IMG/VR virus record: IMGVR_UViG_3300023181_000062
Coordinates: 1-33,951 of that record
Direction: 5' to 3' (one strand)
Origin: a virus
DNA length: 33,951 bases
Both the position numbers and the translations under genes were made by a program. Each line of letters begins with the position of its first letter. Position 1 is the stretch's first letter. Of the stretch, positions 23,444 to 30,010 are shown piece by piece. The notes beneath the pieces were generated by a model that did no database searches, was not told the DNA's origin, and saw only the letters and a list, made by a program, of their open reading frames with translations.

Positions 23444-23560
23444 AAAAAAAGCCCCAAGAATGCTTTGACGGGCCGGCTCTGGCAAGCAAGGAGGAAATGC
23501 GCCGGTGATCCCGCACTTCCAACCTATTTGTCAGCCCGTCAAAAAACTCTTGAGGCTTTT
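23444..23560 (-). ncRNA. c4-like: C4-type antisense RNA upstream of the antirepressor
   Basis: On the minus strand three helices nest: an 11-bp outer stem (23548-23558 with 23449-23459), a perfect 10-bp stem (23534-23543 with 23464-23473) and an 8-bp hairpin (23513-23520 with 23493-23500). Two contain mismatches that become G-U pairs only on the minus strand, which fixes the orientation. A seven-U tract (23444-23450) follows. The hairpin loop AUCACC and unpaired UUGCUUGC are complementary to the leader downstream. Position directly before an ant gene matches P1/P7 c4-icd-ant. Assignment to the C4 family is by structure and context, not a database search. Confidence 0.75.
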
Positions 23561-23619
23561 ACATCACCGGACAACTCGTATTTCTTTCGCATCAGCACTG
23601 CCAGGCACTGATAGGACAA

Positions 23620-23648
23620 ATCCTACATCAAACCGCACATACTCACAA
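23620..23648 (-). promoter_or_regulatory. Weak predicted promoter for the C4-like RNA, with operator-like repeat
   Basis: -35 TTGTGA (23643-23648), 17-bp spacer, -10 TAGGAT (23620-23625). TAGGA/TCCTA arms with a 4-base gap overlap the -10 (23612-23625). Two copies of GCACTG (plus strand, 23595-23610) follow. This is 60 nt upstream of the RNA fold and may be the immI promoter; the -10 is a poor match. Confidence 0.35.
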
Positions 23649-23694
23649 GCAAATTTTTCCAAAATACATTGAGTCTCGGAAAAGCGACATTCCA

Positions 23695-23949
23695 TCACAC
23701 AATGGTCAGTTGCCGCGAGTCGATGGGGACGGCGACGTAAATGTGACCGCTATCACAATCTGGAAGGCCCGCGCGCAGAGCAAGCCGCGCCGCCTCTTTG
23801 CAGACCTTGGAGCGCTGGCCACGGAAGACGCAGCCCGAGCAATCGGGACGGTCAGGGATCGCCGCAGCGGCCTTGTATCGCATCGTGGCGGGGTCTAGCG
23901 GATCGTCAGTGCCGACGATATCGGAGAGTGCTACCATTGCGACGTTCAT
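23695..23949 (-). CDS. Small Cys-containing phage protein (84 aa)
   Basis: The start at 23949 is favoured because it forms an ATGA overlap with the microprotein upstream. It contains 'DCSGCVFRGQRSKVC' followed by 'RAGLPDCDSGHIYV', a conserved Cys spacing (C-x2-C ... C ... C) likely to bind zinc. The family is common in betaproteobacterial phages with unknown function. Confidence 0.7.
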   Translation of the reverse strand: MNVAMVALSDIVGTDDPLDPATMRYKAAAAIPDRPDCSGCVFRGQRSKVCKEAARLALRAGLPDCDSGHIYVAVPIDSRQLTIV

Positions 23950-24056
23950 GGCCGCACCCGCACGCCACATTTACGCAACAGGCCTTTGTAGATAACGAGG
24001 CTCATGCGCCAATAGATGTCGTTCAGGCCGCGAAGGGCGTCGAGGTTGCGGGTCAT
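23946..24056 (-). CDS. Microprotein between NinG and the Cys protein (36 aa)
   Basis: Read directly: ATG at 24056, AAGGAG 8 nt upstream, stop TGA at 23946. ATGA overlaps on both sides. The peptide begins 'TRNLDALRGLNDIYWRMSLV' and ends basic ('KCGVRVRP'). No domain. Confidence 0.6.
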   Translation of the reverse strand: MTRNLDALRGLNDIYWRMSLVIYKGLLRKCGVRVRP

Positions 24057-24700
24057 TTCAGTTGCTCCTTGAGTTCGCGCACACGGCGCTGTAAATCCGT
24101 CTTCATGGCGCGCAGTTCATCATGCGTCCACTTACGGGGGGTGTTGTTTGCTTCCAACGCTTCGACGCGCTCAAGGCCAATGCGGGCGATCAGGCCAATG
24201 CGATAATCGACGGCGTTTCCAGATAGGAAGCGATTATCGTGCTTCGCCTGGGCATGGGCATTGTCGAAGTTGAACCGCAAATGTGGCGCGCTTCCAACAC
24301 TTCGATAATGACCGCAATCAGTCGCATTGCCTGACCAGTCCAACGGCTTTCCGCTCGAGATACACGGCCAGCCGGCGATCTGGTCACGCAAGCGCACGAC
24401 TTGATTAAACGCCTTCTGCGCCTCGCGTATCAATTGCGGGTAGGTCTTCATCCCCTCGCGCTTGGTCTTGTCCTGTGCGCGCTCCTGGCGCTGTTCCTTG
24501 GCCTTTTGCTTCGCCAGCTTCTCCACCGCCAGCGCCGCGCCGCAGTCATCGCTGCACCAGCGAATGAACGGACGCCCAGGAACGAACGGCGTGCGGCACG
24601 TCTTCACAGCGCATTTCTTTGGCTTCGGCCCCTTGGCTGGCTTCGGCTCTGCTGCCTTGAATGCTGTACGGACGAGCGTGGTTTTGCGTACCAGGCTCAT
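24053..24700 (-). CDS. ninG: NinG (Rap-like) recombination protein (215 aa)
   Basis: The N-terminal Cys pattern ('KKCAVKTCRTPFVPGRPFIR', then 'WCSDDCGAALA') and the long basic helix are typical of NinG. The core 'DCGHYRSVGSAPHLRFNFDN' followed by 'AHAQAKHDNRFLSGN' carries the conserved His/Asn residues of the lambda Rap/NinG structure-specific nuclease. Size is close to lambda Rap (204 aa). It acts on recombination intermediates such as D-loops and Holliday junctions. It lies downstream of NinB, the order found in lambdoid nin regions. Confidence 0.92.
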   Translation of the reverse strand: MSLVRKTTLVRTAFKAAEPKPAKGPKPKKCAVKTCRTPFVPGRPFIRWCSDDCGAALAVEKLAKQKAKEQRQERAQDKTKREGMKTYPQLIREAQKAFNQVVRLRDQIAGWPCISSGKPLDWSGNATDCGHYRSVGSAPHLRFNFDNAHAQAKHDNRFLSGNAVDYRIGLIARIGLERVEALEANNTPRKWTHDELRAMKTDLQRRVRELKEQLK

Positions 24701-25149
24701 GCCGGCGCCATCCCGTAGAACATAGCAAGCAGCGGGTCAGGTGCAGGAATGCGCACATGCGGCACGCGCACCTTGACCGGCTCGTCATCGTCGGCAACGT
24801 GGAAGTGCCGCGAAGGATCACGCTGCATGCGCGCCTCCTGCGACATCTTTTGTGGCGGCACTGGGCAGTAGCGCAGCGAATCGAGGAACTTGAATATGTG
24901 CGCCTGAGTAGCGCAGACGGTGTAACGCGAGTACGGGTGCTGGCCCTCAGGTTTGTACTGGCTGCGCGTTATGCAGCCGCCCACCATCAGCTCCTTGAGG
25001 TACGCTTTCCCGGTCGAGTCCGCTATATTCATGGCCTTGTTCAACTGCGCGACGGACAGGCCGCCAGGCGTTGCGCGGATCGTGTCCAGCACCATGCGTA
25101 GGGCGTCGATACGTTTGCGGTTGTTTCCGCTGCTTTTAGCGATTGGCAT
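24697..25149 (-). CDS. Small winged-helix-like phage protein (150 aa)
   Basis: I use ATG 25149, where AAGGAG is 7 nt upstream; another ATG 6 nt earlier overlaps the previous stop (ATGA) but has the ribosome site too close. Residues ~10-75 look like a winged HTH ('RIDALRMVLDTIRATPGGLS', 'NIADSTGKAYLKELMVGGC'). The C-terminal half is unique, with a Pro-rich end. It may be a DNA-binding regulator, and it is one candidate for the missing late antiterminator, but nothing proves that. Confidence 0.65.
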   Translation of the reverse strand: MPIAKSSGNNRKRIDALRMVLDTIRATPGGLSVAQLNKAMNIADSTGKAYLKELMVGGCITRSQYKPEGQHPYSRYTVCATQAHIFKFLDSLRYCPVPPQKMSQEARMQRDPSRHFHVADDDEPVKVRVPHVRIPAPDPLLAMFYGMAPA

Positions 25150-25151
25150 GG

Positions 25152-25394
25152 TCATTCTCCTTTTGGGAATCTGGCGCTGACGACAAGGCAGGCAATCGCC
25201 GAGTCAAGCCCGCGCTCATCGACCTGTACAGCAAGCGCCATCAGAAGCTGGATTTTCTTGTTGCCCATGACTGCTTGTCCGGCGTCGTGGCGCGCTTGAG
25301 TAGCCTCGGCAGCGGCTTGCTGCTCCAGATACGCCTTGTGGTTCTGCTCACTGACGCGGCGCACGCAGTCAATGGTGTCCTGGCTGATTTTCAT
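25152..25394 (-). CDS. Hypothetical protein (80 aa)
   Basis: Helical, Ala/Gln-rich small protein ('AYLEQQAAAEATQARHDAGQ') with a more hydrophobic C-terminal half. Start in an ATGA overlap with NinB and AGAGGA upstream. No domain recognised. Confidence 0.6.
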   Translation of the reverse strand: MKISQDTIDCVRRVSEQNHKAYLEQQAAAEATQARHDAGQAVMGNKKIQLLMALAVQVDERGLDSAIACLVVSARFPKGE

Positions 25395-25867
25395 GATTTC
25401 CTCTTAGGTTCGGACCACTTAATATCCAGCTCGGCGCCAAGTGCGTAGAGCCATTCAACAAAAATTGACGCCAGCTTCATCGGGAACTTGCGGGACTGCG
25501 CGCCCAGCATGACGACACCGGAACCGTCAAACGACGGGGCCATTTCAAGCTGCCCCATGCCAGCCCACAGGGGCGCTATATCGGGGTCTTTGACTGTATC
25601 GCGCTTGAACTGGTCTATCAGGATGCGCTTCATCGAGTCCGCATCCCACTTACGGCCTGCGTGCACGTACTGCTCAGCGATGTCTGCGATCTGGCAGTGG
25701 TAGAGCGCTTCCTGATCCCGGCTTTTGGCTGGCAGCGGATCGTCAAACGTCACGCGGATGGGCCGTTCATCGTCCAGTGGCAAGCGCTCGATGATGTCGC
25801 GTAGCCGTTCTAGCTGTATCACGGAGCGCACCATGAGCACGCGCTTATCGTAGGGCTGGCGTGACAT
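25391..25867 (-). CDS. ninB: NinB recombination protein (158 aa)
   Basis: 'ERPIRVTFDDPLPAKSRDQE' near residue 38, then 'GRKWDADSMKRILIDQFKRD' and 'FPMKLASIFVEWLYALGAEL' match NinB/Orf. Length (158) is close to lambda NinB (146). Orf/NinB binds single-stranded DNA and stands in for RecFOR during phage recombination. It is the second gene of the leftward operon, two bases after the regulator stop. Confidence 0.92.
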   Translation of the reverse strand: MSRQPYDKRVLMVRSVIQLERLRDIIERLPLDDERPIRVTFDDPLPAKSRDQEALYHCQIADIAEQYVHAGRKWDADSMKRILIDQFKRDTVKDPDIAPLWAGMGQLEMAPSFDGSGVVMLGAQSRKFPMKLASIFVEWLYALGAELDIKWSEPKRKS

Positions 25868-25869
25868 GG

Positions 25870-26073
25870 TCAGTCTGCCAGCGCCTTAAAGGCGTCATAC
25901 AAACGCTGCACTGTCGAGCTTTGCGGGTCAGGGTTTTTGCCGCTAGCAATCTCGCTCAACGTTGCCTTGCCCAACCCAGTGCGGCGCGACAGCTCGGAGT
26001 TGTTGTATGCCTTGTCGTTCAGCTTTCGGACCACGTATTGCAGCATGGTTTCCGGGGGATTTTTCACTGTCAT
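25870..26073 (-). CDS. XRE-like HTH regulator, first gene of the leftward operon (67 aa)
   Basis: ATG at 26073 with GAGG 6 nt upstream. A HTH lies at ~25-50 ('SELSRRTGLGKATLSEIASG') with a final helix ('TVQRLYDAFKALAD'). It is close to Cro in size. Position beside the divergent control region suggests a Cro-like or early repressor function that acts on the promoters at 26103-26193. A larger cI-type repressor was not seen in the window. Confidence 0.8.
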   Translation of the reverse strand: MTVKNPPETMLQYVVRKLNDKAYNNSELSRRTGLGKATLSEIASGKNPDPQSSTVQRLYDAFKALAD

Positions 26074-26102
26074 TTCACACCTCATCTGTTTGGAATGATG
26101 TA

Positions 26103-26131
26103 ACTCTACACGATATTTATGCAGCTATCAA
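26103..26131 (-). promoter_or_regulatory. Predicted leftward early promoter
   Basis: On the minus strand TTGATA (26126-26131), 17-bp spacer, TAGAGT (26103-26108), with a transcript start near 26096, about 23 nt before the HTH gene start. It faces away from the rightward promoter. Confidence 0.55.
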
Positions 26132-26164
26132 TAACTATATGTTCGCCACAACGTAAAATAACGC

Positions 26165-26193
26165 TTTACAAATTGTTCGGCGCATGACATGAT
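26165..26193 (+). promoter_or_regulatory. Predicted rightward early promoter
   Basis: TTTACA (26165-26170), 17-bp spacer, CATGAT (26188-26193), upstream of the gene at 26225. A direct repeat TGTTCG-S-C appears at 26140-26147 and 26174-26181, 34 bases apart; the second copy lies in the spacer, a possible operator. Confidence 0.5.
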
Positions 26194-26224
26194 TCTCCCA
26201 TCGACAACGCAACCGGAGAACGAA

Positions 26225-26398
26225 ATGGGCAACTTGAAAGAACAGGGATTCCGCCTCTTGGCCAACAAAGAGCGCAACGAAGTGGAGTGGGTGCATCCTG
26301 CGGAAGTAAGTCAAGCGAAGTACGAGGGCTTCACCGACTGCACGGATATGGACGACGCAGAGTTCGACGCGTTTATCTGCCCTAAGCGCCTGGGTTAA
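26225..26398 (+). CDS. Small acidic phage protein (57 aa)
   Basis: ATG at 26225 with GGAG 6 nt upstream; an in-frame ATG at 26189 lies inside the promoter. Sequence features 'NLKEQGFRLLANKERNEVEW' and an acidic 'DMDDAEFDAFICPKRLG' end. First gene of the rightward operon. Function unknown. Confidence 0.65.
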   Translation: MGNLKEQGFRLLANKERNEVEWVHPAEVSQAKYEGFTDCTDMDDAEFDAFICPKRLG

Positions 26399-26407
26399 GG
26401 AGCCACC

Positions 26408-26527
26408 ATGAAGCAATTTCTAACAGCCGTCGCCCTTGTGCTGACGTTCTTCGCGGTGATCGCGTTGGAAGCGGAGTATCCGGCGGAGCATGCTGTGGAG
26501 CCGGCCTTCCTGACCGCGAACAAATAG
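26408..26527 (+). CDS. Small membrane or exported peptide (39 aa)
   Basis: Read directly: ATG at 26408, AAGGAG 5 nt upstream, stop TAG at 26525-26527. 'FLTAVALVLTFFAVIALEAE' is a single hydrophobic segment near the N-terminus, followed by a short polar tail. Either a signal-anchored peptide or a cleaved one. Function unknown. Confidence 0.6.
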   Translation: MKQFLTAVALVLTFFAVIALEAEYPAEHAVEPAFLTANK

Positions 26528-26534
26528 GCGCGCC

Positions 26535-26696
26535 ATGAAGCCGCTCAGCAAAGCCGCTCAGCAGCGCGCAGCAAGAAACGTCGGAGCCGATCCTGTGCTC
26601 GGCGCAGCGCACCTCAACGGTCAGCGCGTGCCGGTGCGTGATCCGGCGCCAGCCAAACCAATCGCGGCGCTTATTGGCCGCCTGAAGCTGAAGTAA
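26535..26696 (+). CDS. Hypothetical basic protein (53 aa)
   Basis: Read directly: ATG at 26535, stop at 26694-26696. Sequence rich in Ala, Pro and Arg ('KPLSKAAQQRAARNVGADPV', 'PAPAKPIAALIGRLKLK'). The ribosome site is weak (AGG), so this is less certain than its neighbours; spacing fits the operon. Confidence 0.45.
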   Translation: MKPLSKAAQQRAARNVGADPVLGAAHLNGQRVPVRDPAPAKPIAALIGRLKLK

Positions 26697-26715
26697 CCAA
26701 CTACCTGGAGGCGTC

Positions 26716-26871
26716 ATGCACACTTACAAAATCAGCTTTGCCATCGACGGCATCGGCCGCGCCAAGAACTTCACCGCTGAAAGCGACGGCGAGGCAATCG
26801 AGAAGTTCGAAGAGTGGGCGGAGGGCTTCGATCCTGAAATCGAATTCCTGAGCATCAAGGAAGTTTCGTAA
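26716..26871 (+). CDS. Hypothetical small protein (51 aa)
   Basis: Read directly: ATG at 26716 with GGAGG 4 nt upstream, stop TAA at 26869. A compact alternating pattern ('HTYKISFAIDGIGRAKNFTA', 'EAIEKFEEWAEGFDPEIEFL') suggests a beta-alpha-beta fold. Last gene before the TnpB insertion. Confidence 0.6.
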   Translation: MHTYKISFAIDGIGRAKNFTAESDGEAIEKFEEWAEGFDPEIEFLSIKEVS

Positions 26872-26912
26872 CCATCGCCCCTTAGCCGGGGCCGTCTAAC
26901 ACATTGACGTCC

Positions 26913-26936
26913 AAGCCTCCCTATGCGGAGGCTTTT
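26913..26936 (+). terminator. Hairpin with U tract, shared by tnpB 3' end
   Basis: AAGCCTCC (26913-26920) and GGAGGCTT (26927-26934) form an 8-bp stem with a 6-nt loop, followed by TTTTCCTT on the plus strand. It could end transcripts of the preceding rightward genes. On the other strand it overlaps the last tnpB codons and probably belongs to the element's right end or omegaRNA. Confidence 0.5.
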
Positions 26937-27961
26937 CCTTCTGCAAGCATCGAACGTCCTCGATGGAGAATGTTGAGCGCGGCATTCGTGTCACGATCAT
27001 GCTGTGAGCCACATTCGCCGCACTTCCACTCTCTTATTCGTAAGTCTTCCAGCCCGCTAGGGCCGCTGCGAGAACCGCACGCAGAACAGGTTACGGTGGT
27101 AAAACTTTCATTCACTTCTTCATACCATGCGCCATTCCTAATGGACTTGTACGCAAGCATTTGTTTGAAGGAATACCAGCCGGCATCAAAGACAGACTTA
27201 GCCATGCTGGTTTTTGCAAGCGCGGAGGCGCTCACATTGCCTACCGCGATGTAATCAAATTCACGCACCAGGCGAGTTGATAGTTTGTGCTGAAAATCTC
27301 GGCGCTGGGCTGCTGCCTTGGCATGTATAGATTTTGTTCTTCGCTTCTTTTTTGCGCGCTGAGCTATGGCAAGCGCACCCTCAGCCGAGCGATAGATTCT
27401 CTGAGCCTCAATTTTCTCACCAGTGGATAAGGTGGCGAAATCTTTAAGTCCGAGGTCAATTCCGATCCCGCTATCTAGATCACGAACTGGTGCAGACTCA
27501 ACCTAAATCACGATGTTCAGGAACCAGTTACCACGCGAGTCTTGTGAGAAATTAGTCCCATCCTTTATCTTCCCCGCTGGGAGTTCTCGGCTATTGAACA
27601 CGCGGAATGTTTTCTTTGCAAACCTAAAAGAGTCTCCGTCGCGCTTTAGGTCTACCCCCTTTATGGGTATCCAGCCAAGAGAGCGCCTACCCCTATATCG
27701 AAGATAGGGTTTTTTAAGTGTGGCACGAGAGCTAGCATATTGCTGGCATACCGCATTTATAGTATTAGACAGCAAGCCAAGCTCTTTGCTGCTACCGGCT
27801 GTAAGGTAGTTAAGATCAAATCCTGAAAGCCACCTTCTACCGAACCGCAACGCATCCTTTTGTCGATCATTGCAATAATTCCAAACGAAGTTGACCGCAT
27901 GGCTTTGCTTGTTCAGCAAGCCATTCAAGGATTTGACGCGGTATCGGTAAGTAAGAAGCAT
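26921..27961 (-). pseudogene. tnpB: TnpB RNA-guided nuclease gene with one in-frame amber stop
   Basis: One continuous frame of 346 codons plus stop, broken only by TAG at codon 153 (27503-27505), probably from GAG or CAG. Before it: N-terminal wedge/REC region ('RYRVKSLNGLLNKQSHAVNF', 'PYLRYRGRRSLGWIPIKGVD'). After it: RuvC-I Asp169 in 'GIDLGLKDFATLS'; a second block 'FDYIAVGNVSASAL' with Gly241 where canonical TnpB has Glu; CSAC/CGEC zinc finger (292-317); and RuvC-III 'HDRDTNAALNIL' (Asp324). A Glu at 285 ('VNESFTT') may replace the missing one, as in TnpBs with a rearranged active site. Readthrough or suppression could still yield full product. Confidence 0.85.
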
Positions 27962-28049
27962 GGGTAAATTCTACCACACTCATCAATAATCTTTGCATAC
28001 TGTGTTGAATATTTGTGATAGCATGTAATTTCTTACACAGGAGGTAAAA

Positions 28050-28199
28050 ATGGCAGGACGCCCAAGCGCAGCAGCAGAGAAGGCTGCAATCTATCTGAAG
28101 GCAAACCCCGGCACTACAGCGATGGAACTGGCTAGGAAATTTGGCCTGAGTCTTTCGGCTGTTGTGGCCTCTAAATATTGGAAGGAGCGTACGAAATGA
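28050..28199 (+). CDS. Small HTH-like protein (49 aa)
   Basis: Read directly: ATG at 28050, AGGAGGT 5 nt upstream, stop TGA at 28197-28199. 'AIYLKANPGTTAMELARKFG' followed by 'LSLSAVVASKYWKE' has the spacing of a short HTH (helix-turn at ~22-40). Overlaps the next gene as ATGA. A DNA-binding role is plausible but not shown. Confidence 0.6.
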   Translation: MAGRPSAAAEKAAIYLKANPGTTAMELARKFGLSLSAVVASKYWKERTK

Positions 28200-28354
28200 C
28201 GACCCCGCGCCCCTACCGCTTGCGCACGTCGCGCAGCCCTTGGAGCCGCTGGGCTGGCTTCGTGTTCGTTGCTTTCGTCGTCGCGGTCAGTGCTGCGATG
28301 CTGTGGGTTAAAGCGCCTCAGATCGTGGCGGCTGTGTTGGAGGCGCTACCATGA
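28196..28354 (+). CDS. Small single-pass membrane protein (52 aa)
   Basis: Read directly: ATG at 28196 in an ATGA overlap, stop at 28352-28354 overlapping the next start. A basic N-terminus precedes one transmembrane helix ('GFVFVAFVVAVSAAMLWV', ~21-38). Function unknown. Confidence 0.6.
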   Translation: MTTPRPYRLRTSRSPWSRWAGFVFVAFVVAVSAAMLWVKAPQIVAAVLEALP

Positions 28355-28572
28355 TGATCCAGAAGAAGTTCAACAAGCGCAGCGCTGATCTGATTGAGGT
28401 TCAGCCGCCCAGCATGAGAACTGGCAAGTTCCATTCAGCGCTCGGAATCCGCGCCGAGTTTTTCGGCCTGCCGGGGAGTGATGAAGGGACAATCTCTATG
28501 CACATGACGCCGGATGAAGCTTTGGATTTGGCGGCACGTCTGATCCAAGCCGCACGCCAAGTCCAATTCTAA
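28351..28572 (+). CDS. Conserved hypothetical protein (73 aa)
   Basis: Start in an ATGA overlap (two tandem ATG). Ends in a helix 'TPDEALDLAARLIQAARQVQ' after a short beta region ('FHSALGIRAEFFGLPGSDEG'). The pattern resembles small phage proteins with a terminal 'DEALDLAA.LI.AA'. Function unknown. Confidence 0.65.
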   Translation: MMIQKKFNKRSADLIEVQPPSMRTGKFHSALGIRAEFFGLPGSDEGTISMHMTPDEALDLAARLIQAARQVQF

Positions 28573-28608
28573 CCGCTAGCGAATGCTGGCATACAACAAA
28601 GGAATGAT

Positions 28609-29022
28609 ATGAAACTCCCAGAAGGCACACCTATTCTTTCGATGGACTCCCCAACCTTTGCCGAGGATTTGGCTAAGGCTATGGGCATCGCGCCGGGCGA
28701 TACCATCGAAATTATGACTCCGCAGTTTGAGCGCACTGACGGCATCCAGGTGCCAGTGCCAATGTTTTCGCCAAACCAGTGGGCGAACCTTTACCGCATG
28801 GACAAGACGACGCTGCGTGAATTGGGTATCGGCGTCTGGGATGAGTCCGAAGCTGGCACGCACTACCTGTTCCCCAAGGAATGGTACGGCATCATCCCAG
28901 ATGGCTTAATGGTCAAGTTTATCGACGGCGAAGAATCCCCGTTTGAACGTGGCGTGACCGATGACGACTACCGTTTCGGCTGCTTGGCTTTCGGCTTCTT
29001 CAAGAAATCGGAGGCAGTATGA
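28609..29022 (+). CDS. Conserved phage hypothetical protein (137 aa)
   Basis: ATG at 28609 with AAAGGA 5 nt upstream. 'MFSPNQWANLYRMDKTTLRE' and 'LGIGVWDESEAGTHYLFPKE' are typical of a phage protein of unknown role, with 'WYGIIPDGLMVKFIDGEESP' near the C-terminus. Soluble, no membrane segment. Overlaps the next gene as ATGA. Confidence 0.7.
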   Translation: MKLPEGTPILSMDSPTFAEDLAKAMGIAPGDTIEIMTPQFERTDGIQVPVPMFSPNQWANLYRMDKTTLRELGIGVWDESEAGTHYLFPKEWYGIIPDGLMVKFIDGEESPFERGVTDDDYRFGCLAFGFFKKSEAV

Positions 29023-30008
29023 TCCGCAGCAACGTAACCGCCACCGAAGCGCGCTGTGCTGTGTGCCTGGATACGGGCAGCAAGTCGCAGCAAATCGACG
29101 GCTACCTAGACTGCACGCATTGCGACGCCACTGACAAGCGCATCGCGTTGCGTCTGCACCTGTCGCAGTTCACGGCGTGGCCGGATCAGGATACGACCGC
29201 GTGGGCTGCTTACCTGTTCGCACAGCGTCAGGCGGCGCAAGGCGTGGCTGAGGGCGTGCTGCGCGATGGGGAATGTAGTACGCTTGGCGAAAATCGTATT
29301 GACTGGTTGGCAAATTGTGCATGTGCTGGCGGCGTGGCCTATCCGTCGCAAGTAAAGGCCGCTATCCGTAATGCGCTGAGTGAAGCAAAGCCAGTAGCAG
29401 CCCAGCCAGTAGGCGCAGTGCCGCAGGAATTGCGAGACATCGGCGAATTGTTACGCACCCAAAATAACCGCATCACCGATTCGCCTATCTTCATCGTCCA
29501 GCAGAAGCGCGCCTATGTAGCCGCTGAGGGCTACGACCATGATCGTATTGAGTGGAGAGAGTCGGAAAACGGCGACTACATGGAGGCTAGTCCATTGCGC
29601 TCTTCGCGTTTGGAGGCAATCTTTGATAGAACGGGAGATGAACCCAATGGATGGCGGCGATTCGCCATGAAAGACCGCTGGGAATTCGTCACCGCCTGCT
29701 TCACTGAGCAAGGCTGCAAGGATTACATCGCCAGCAATGTACACAACCTGAATGAGCCGCGCATCTACGCTGATGGCAGCTATCGCAACGAGGAATACCG
29801 CGCCGTTCGCAAGTGGCTGATGTCGTTGGACGCCGCGCCGGTTGCCGGTAGCGCTGCGCCTTCTGGCGGGGCCTTGGACCTGAGTAATCTTACCCGCTTC
29901 GGCTGGACAGAGGCATACATAGGCGACTCATCGGAATTGGTCGAAGATCCCCAAGGCCAATACGTGAAATTTGCCGACGTCACCGCCATTACCGCAGTCA
30001 AGGAATAA
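29019..30008 (+). CDS. Ea22-like early protein with N-terminal zinc ribbon-like motif (329 aa)
   Basis: Residues 13-34 hold two Cys pairs (C-x2-C, C-x2-C) in 'CAVCLDTGSKSQQ...DCTHC'-type spacing, like a zinc ribbon. The middle contains 'ELRDIGELLRTQNNRITDSP' and 'IFIVQQKRAYVAAEGYDHD', resembling early-region phage proteins; Ala/Pro-rich linkers connect the parts. These proteins are variable accessory early proteins and their roles are unclear. Coupled to the preceding gene by ATGA. Confidence 0.65.
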   Translation: MIRSNVTATEARCAVCLDTGSKSQQIDGYLDCTHCDATDKRIALRLHLSQFTAWPDQDTTAWAAYLFAQRQAAQGVAEGVLRDGECSTLGENRIDWLANCACAGGVAYPSQVKAAIRNALSEAKPVAAQPVGAVPQELRDIGELLRTQNNRITDSPIFIVQQKRAYVAAEGYDHDRIEWRESENGDYMEASPLRSSRLEAIFDRTGDEPNGWRRFAMKDRWEFVTACFTEQGCKDYIASNVHNLNEPRIYADGSYRNEEYRAVRKWLMSLDAAPVAGSAAPSGGALDLSNLTRFGWTEAYIGDSSELVEDPQGQYVKFADVTAITAVKE

Positions 30009-30010
30009 CC

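Larger units (their letters stand above)
26904..27983 (-). mobile_element. IS200/IS605-type tnpB-only element (boundaries inferred)
   Basis: It carries a single tnpB reading frame and no tnpA, as in the IS1341-like group. The element sits on the strand opposite the early operon and separates two runs of rightward phage genes. Near the 5' end of tnpB a GGTA/TACC hairpin (27962-27974) follows a TTGAT (minus strand, 27979-27983); near its 3' end an AAGCCTCC/GGAGGCTT hairpin (26913-26934) is followed by TCAA (26904-26907). These resemble IS605-family end hairpins and cleavage motifs, but the exact ends are a guess. Confidence 0.6.

Noticed and set aside
23324-23611. 95-codon plus-strand open frame opposite the C4-like RNA.
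   Set aside because: No ribosome site, no operon partner on that strand, and the region is explained by RNA pairing on the minus strand.
26880-26896. GCCCC/GGGGC hairpin as an independent terminator.
   Set aside because: No U tract follows on either strand; the adjacent hairpin at 26913-26936 is the better candidate.
28000-28045. Promoter just upstream of the gene at 28050 (TTGAAT / TAATTT).
   Set aside because: Spacing is 15 bp and the -10 match is poor; it may also be altered by the element insertion.
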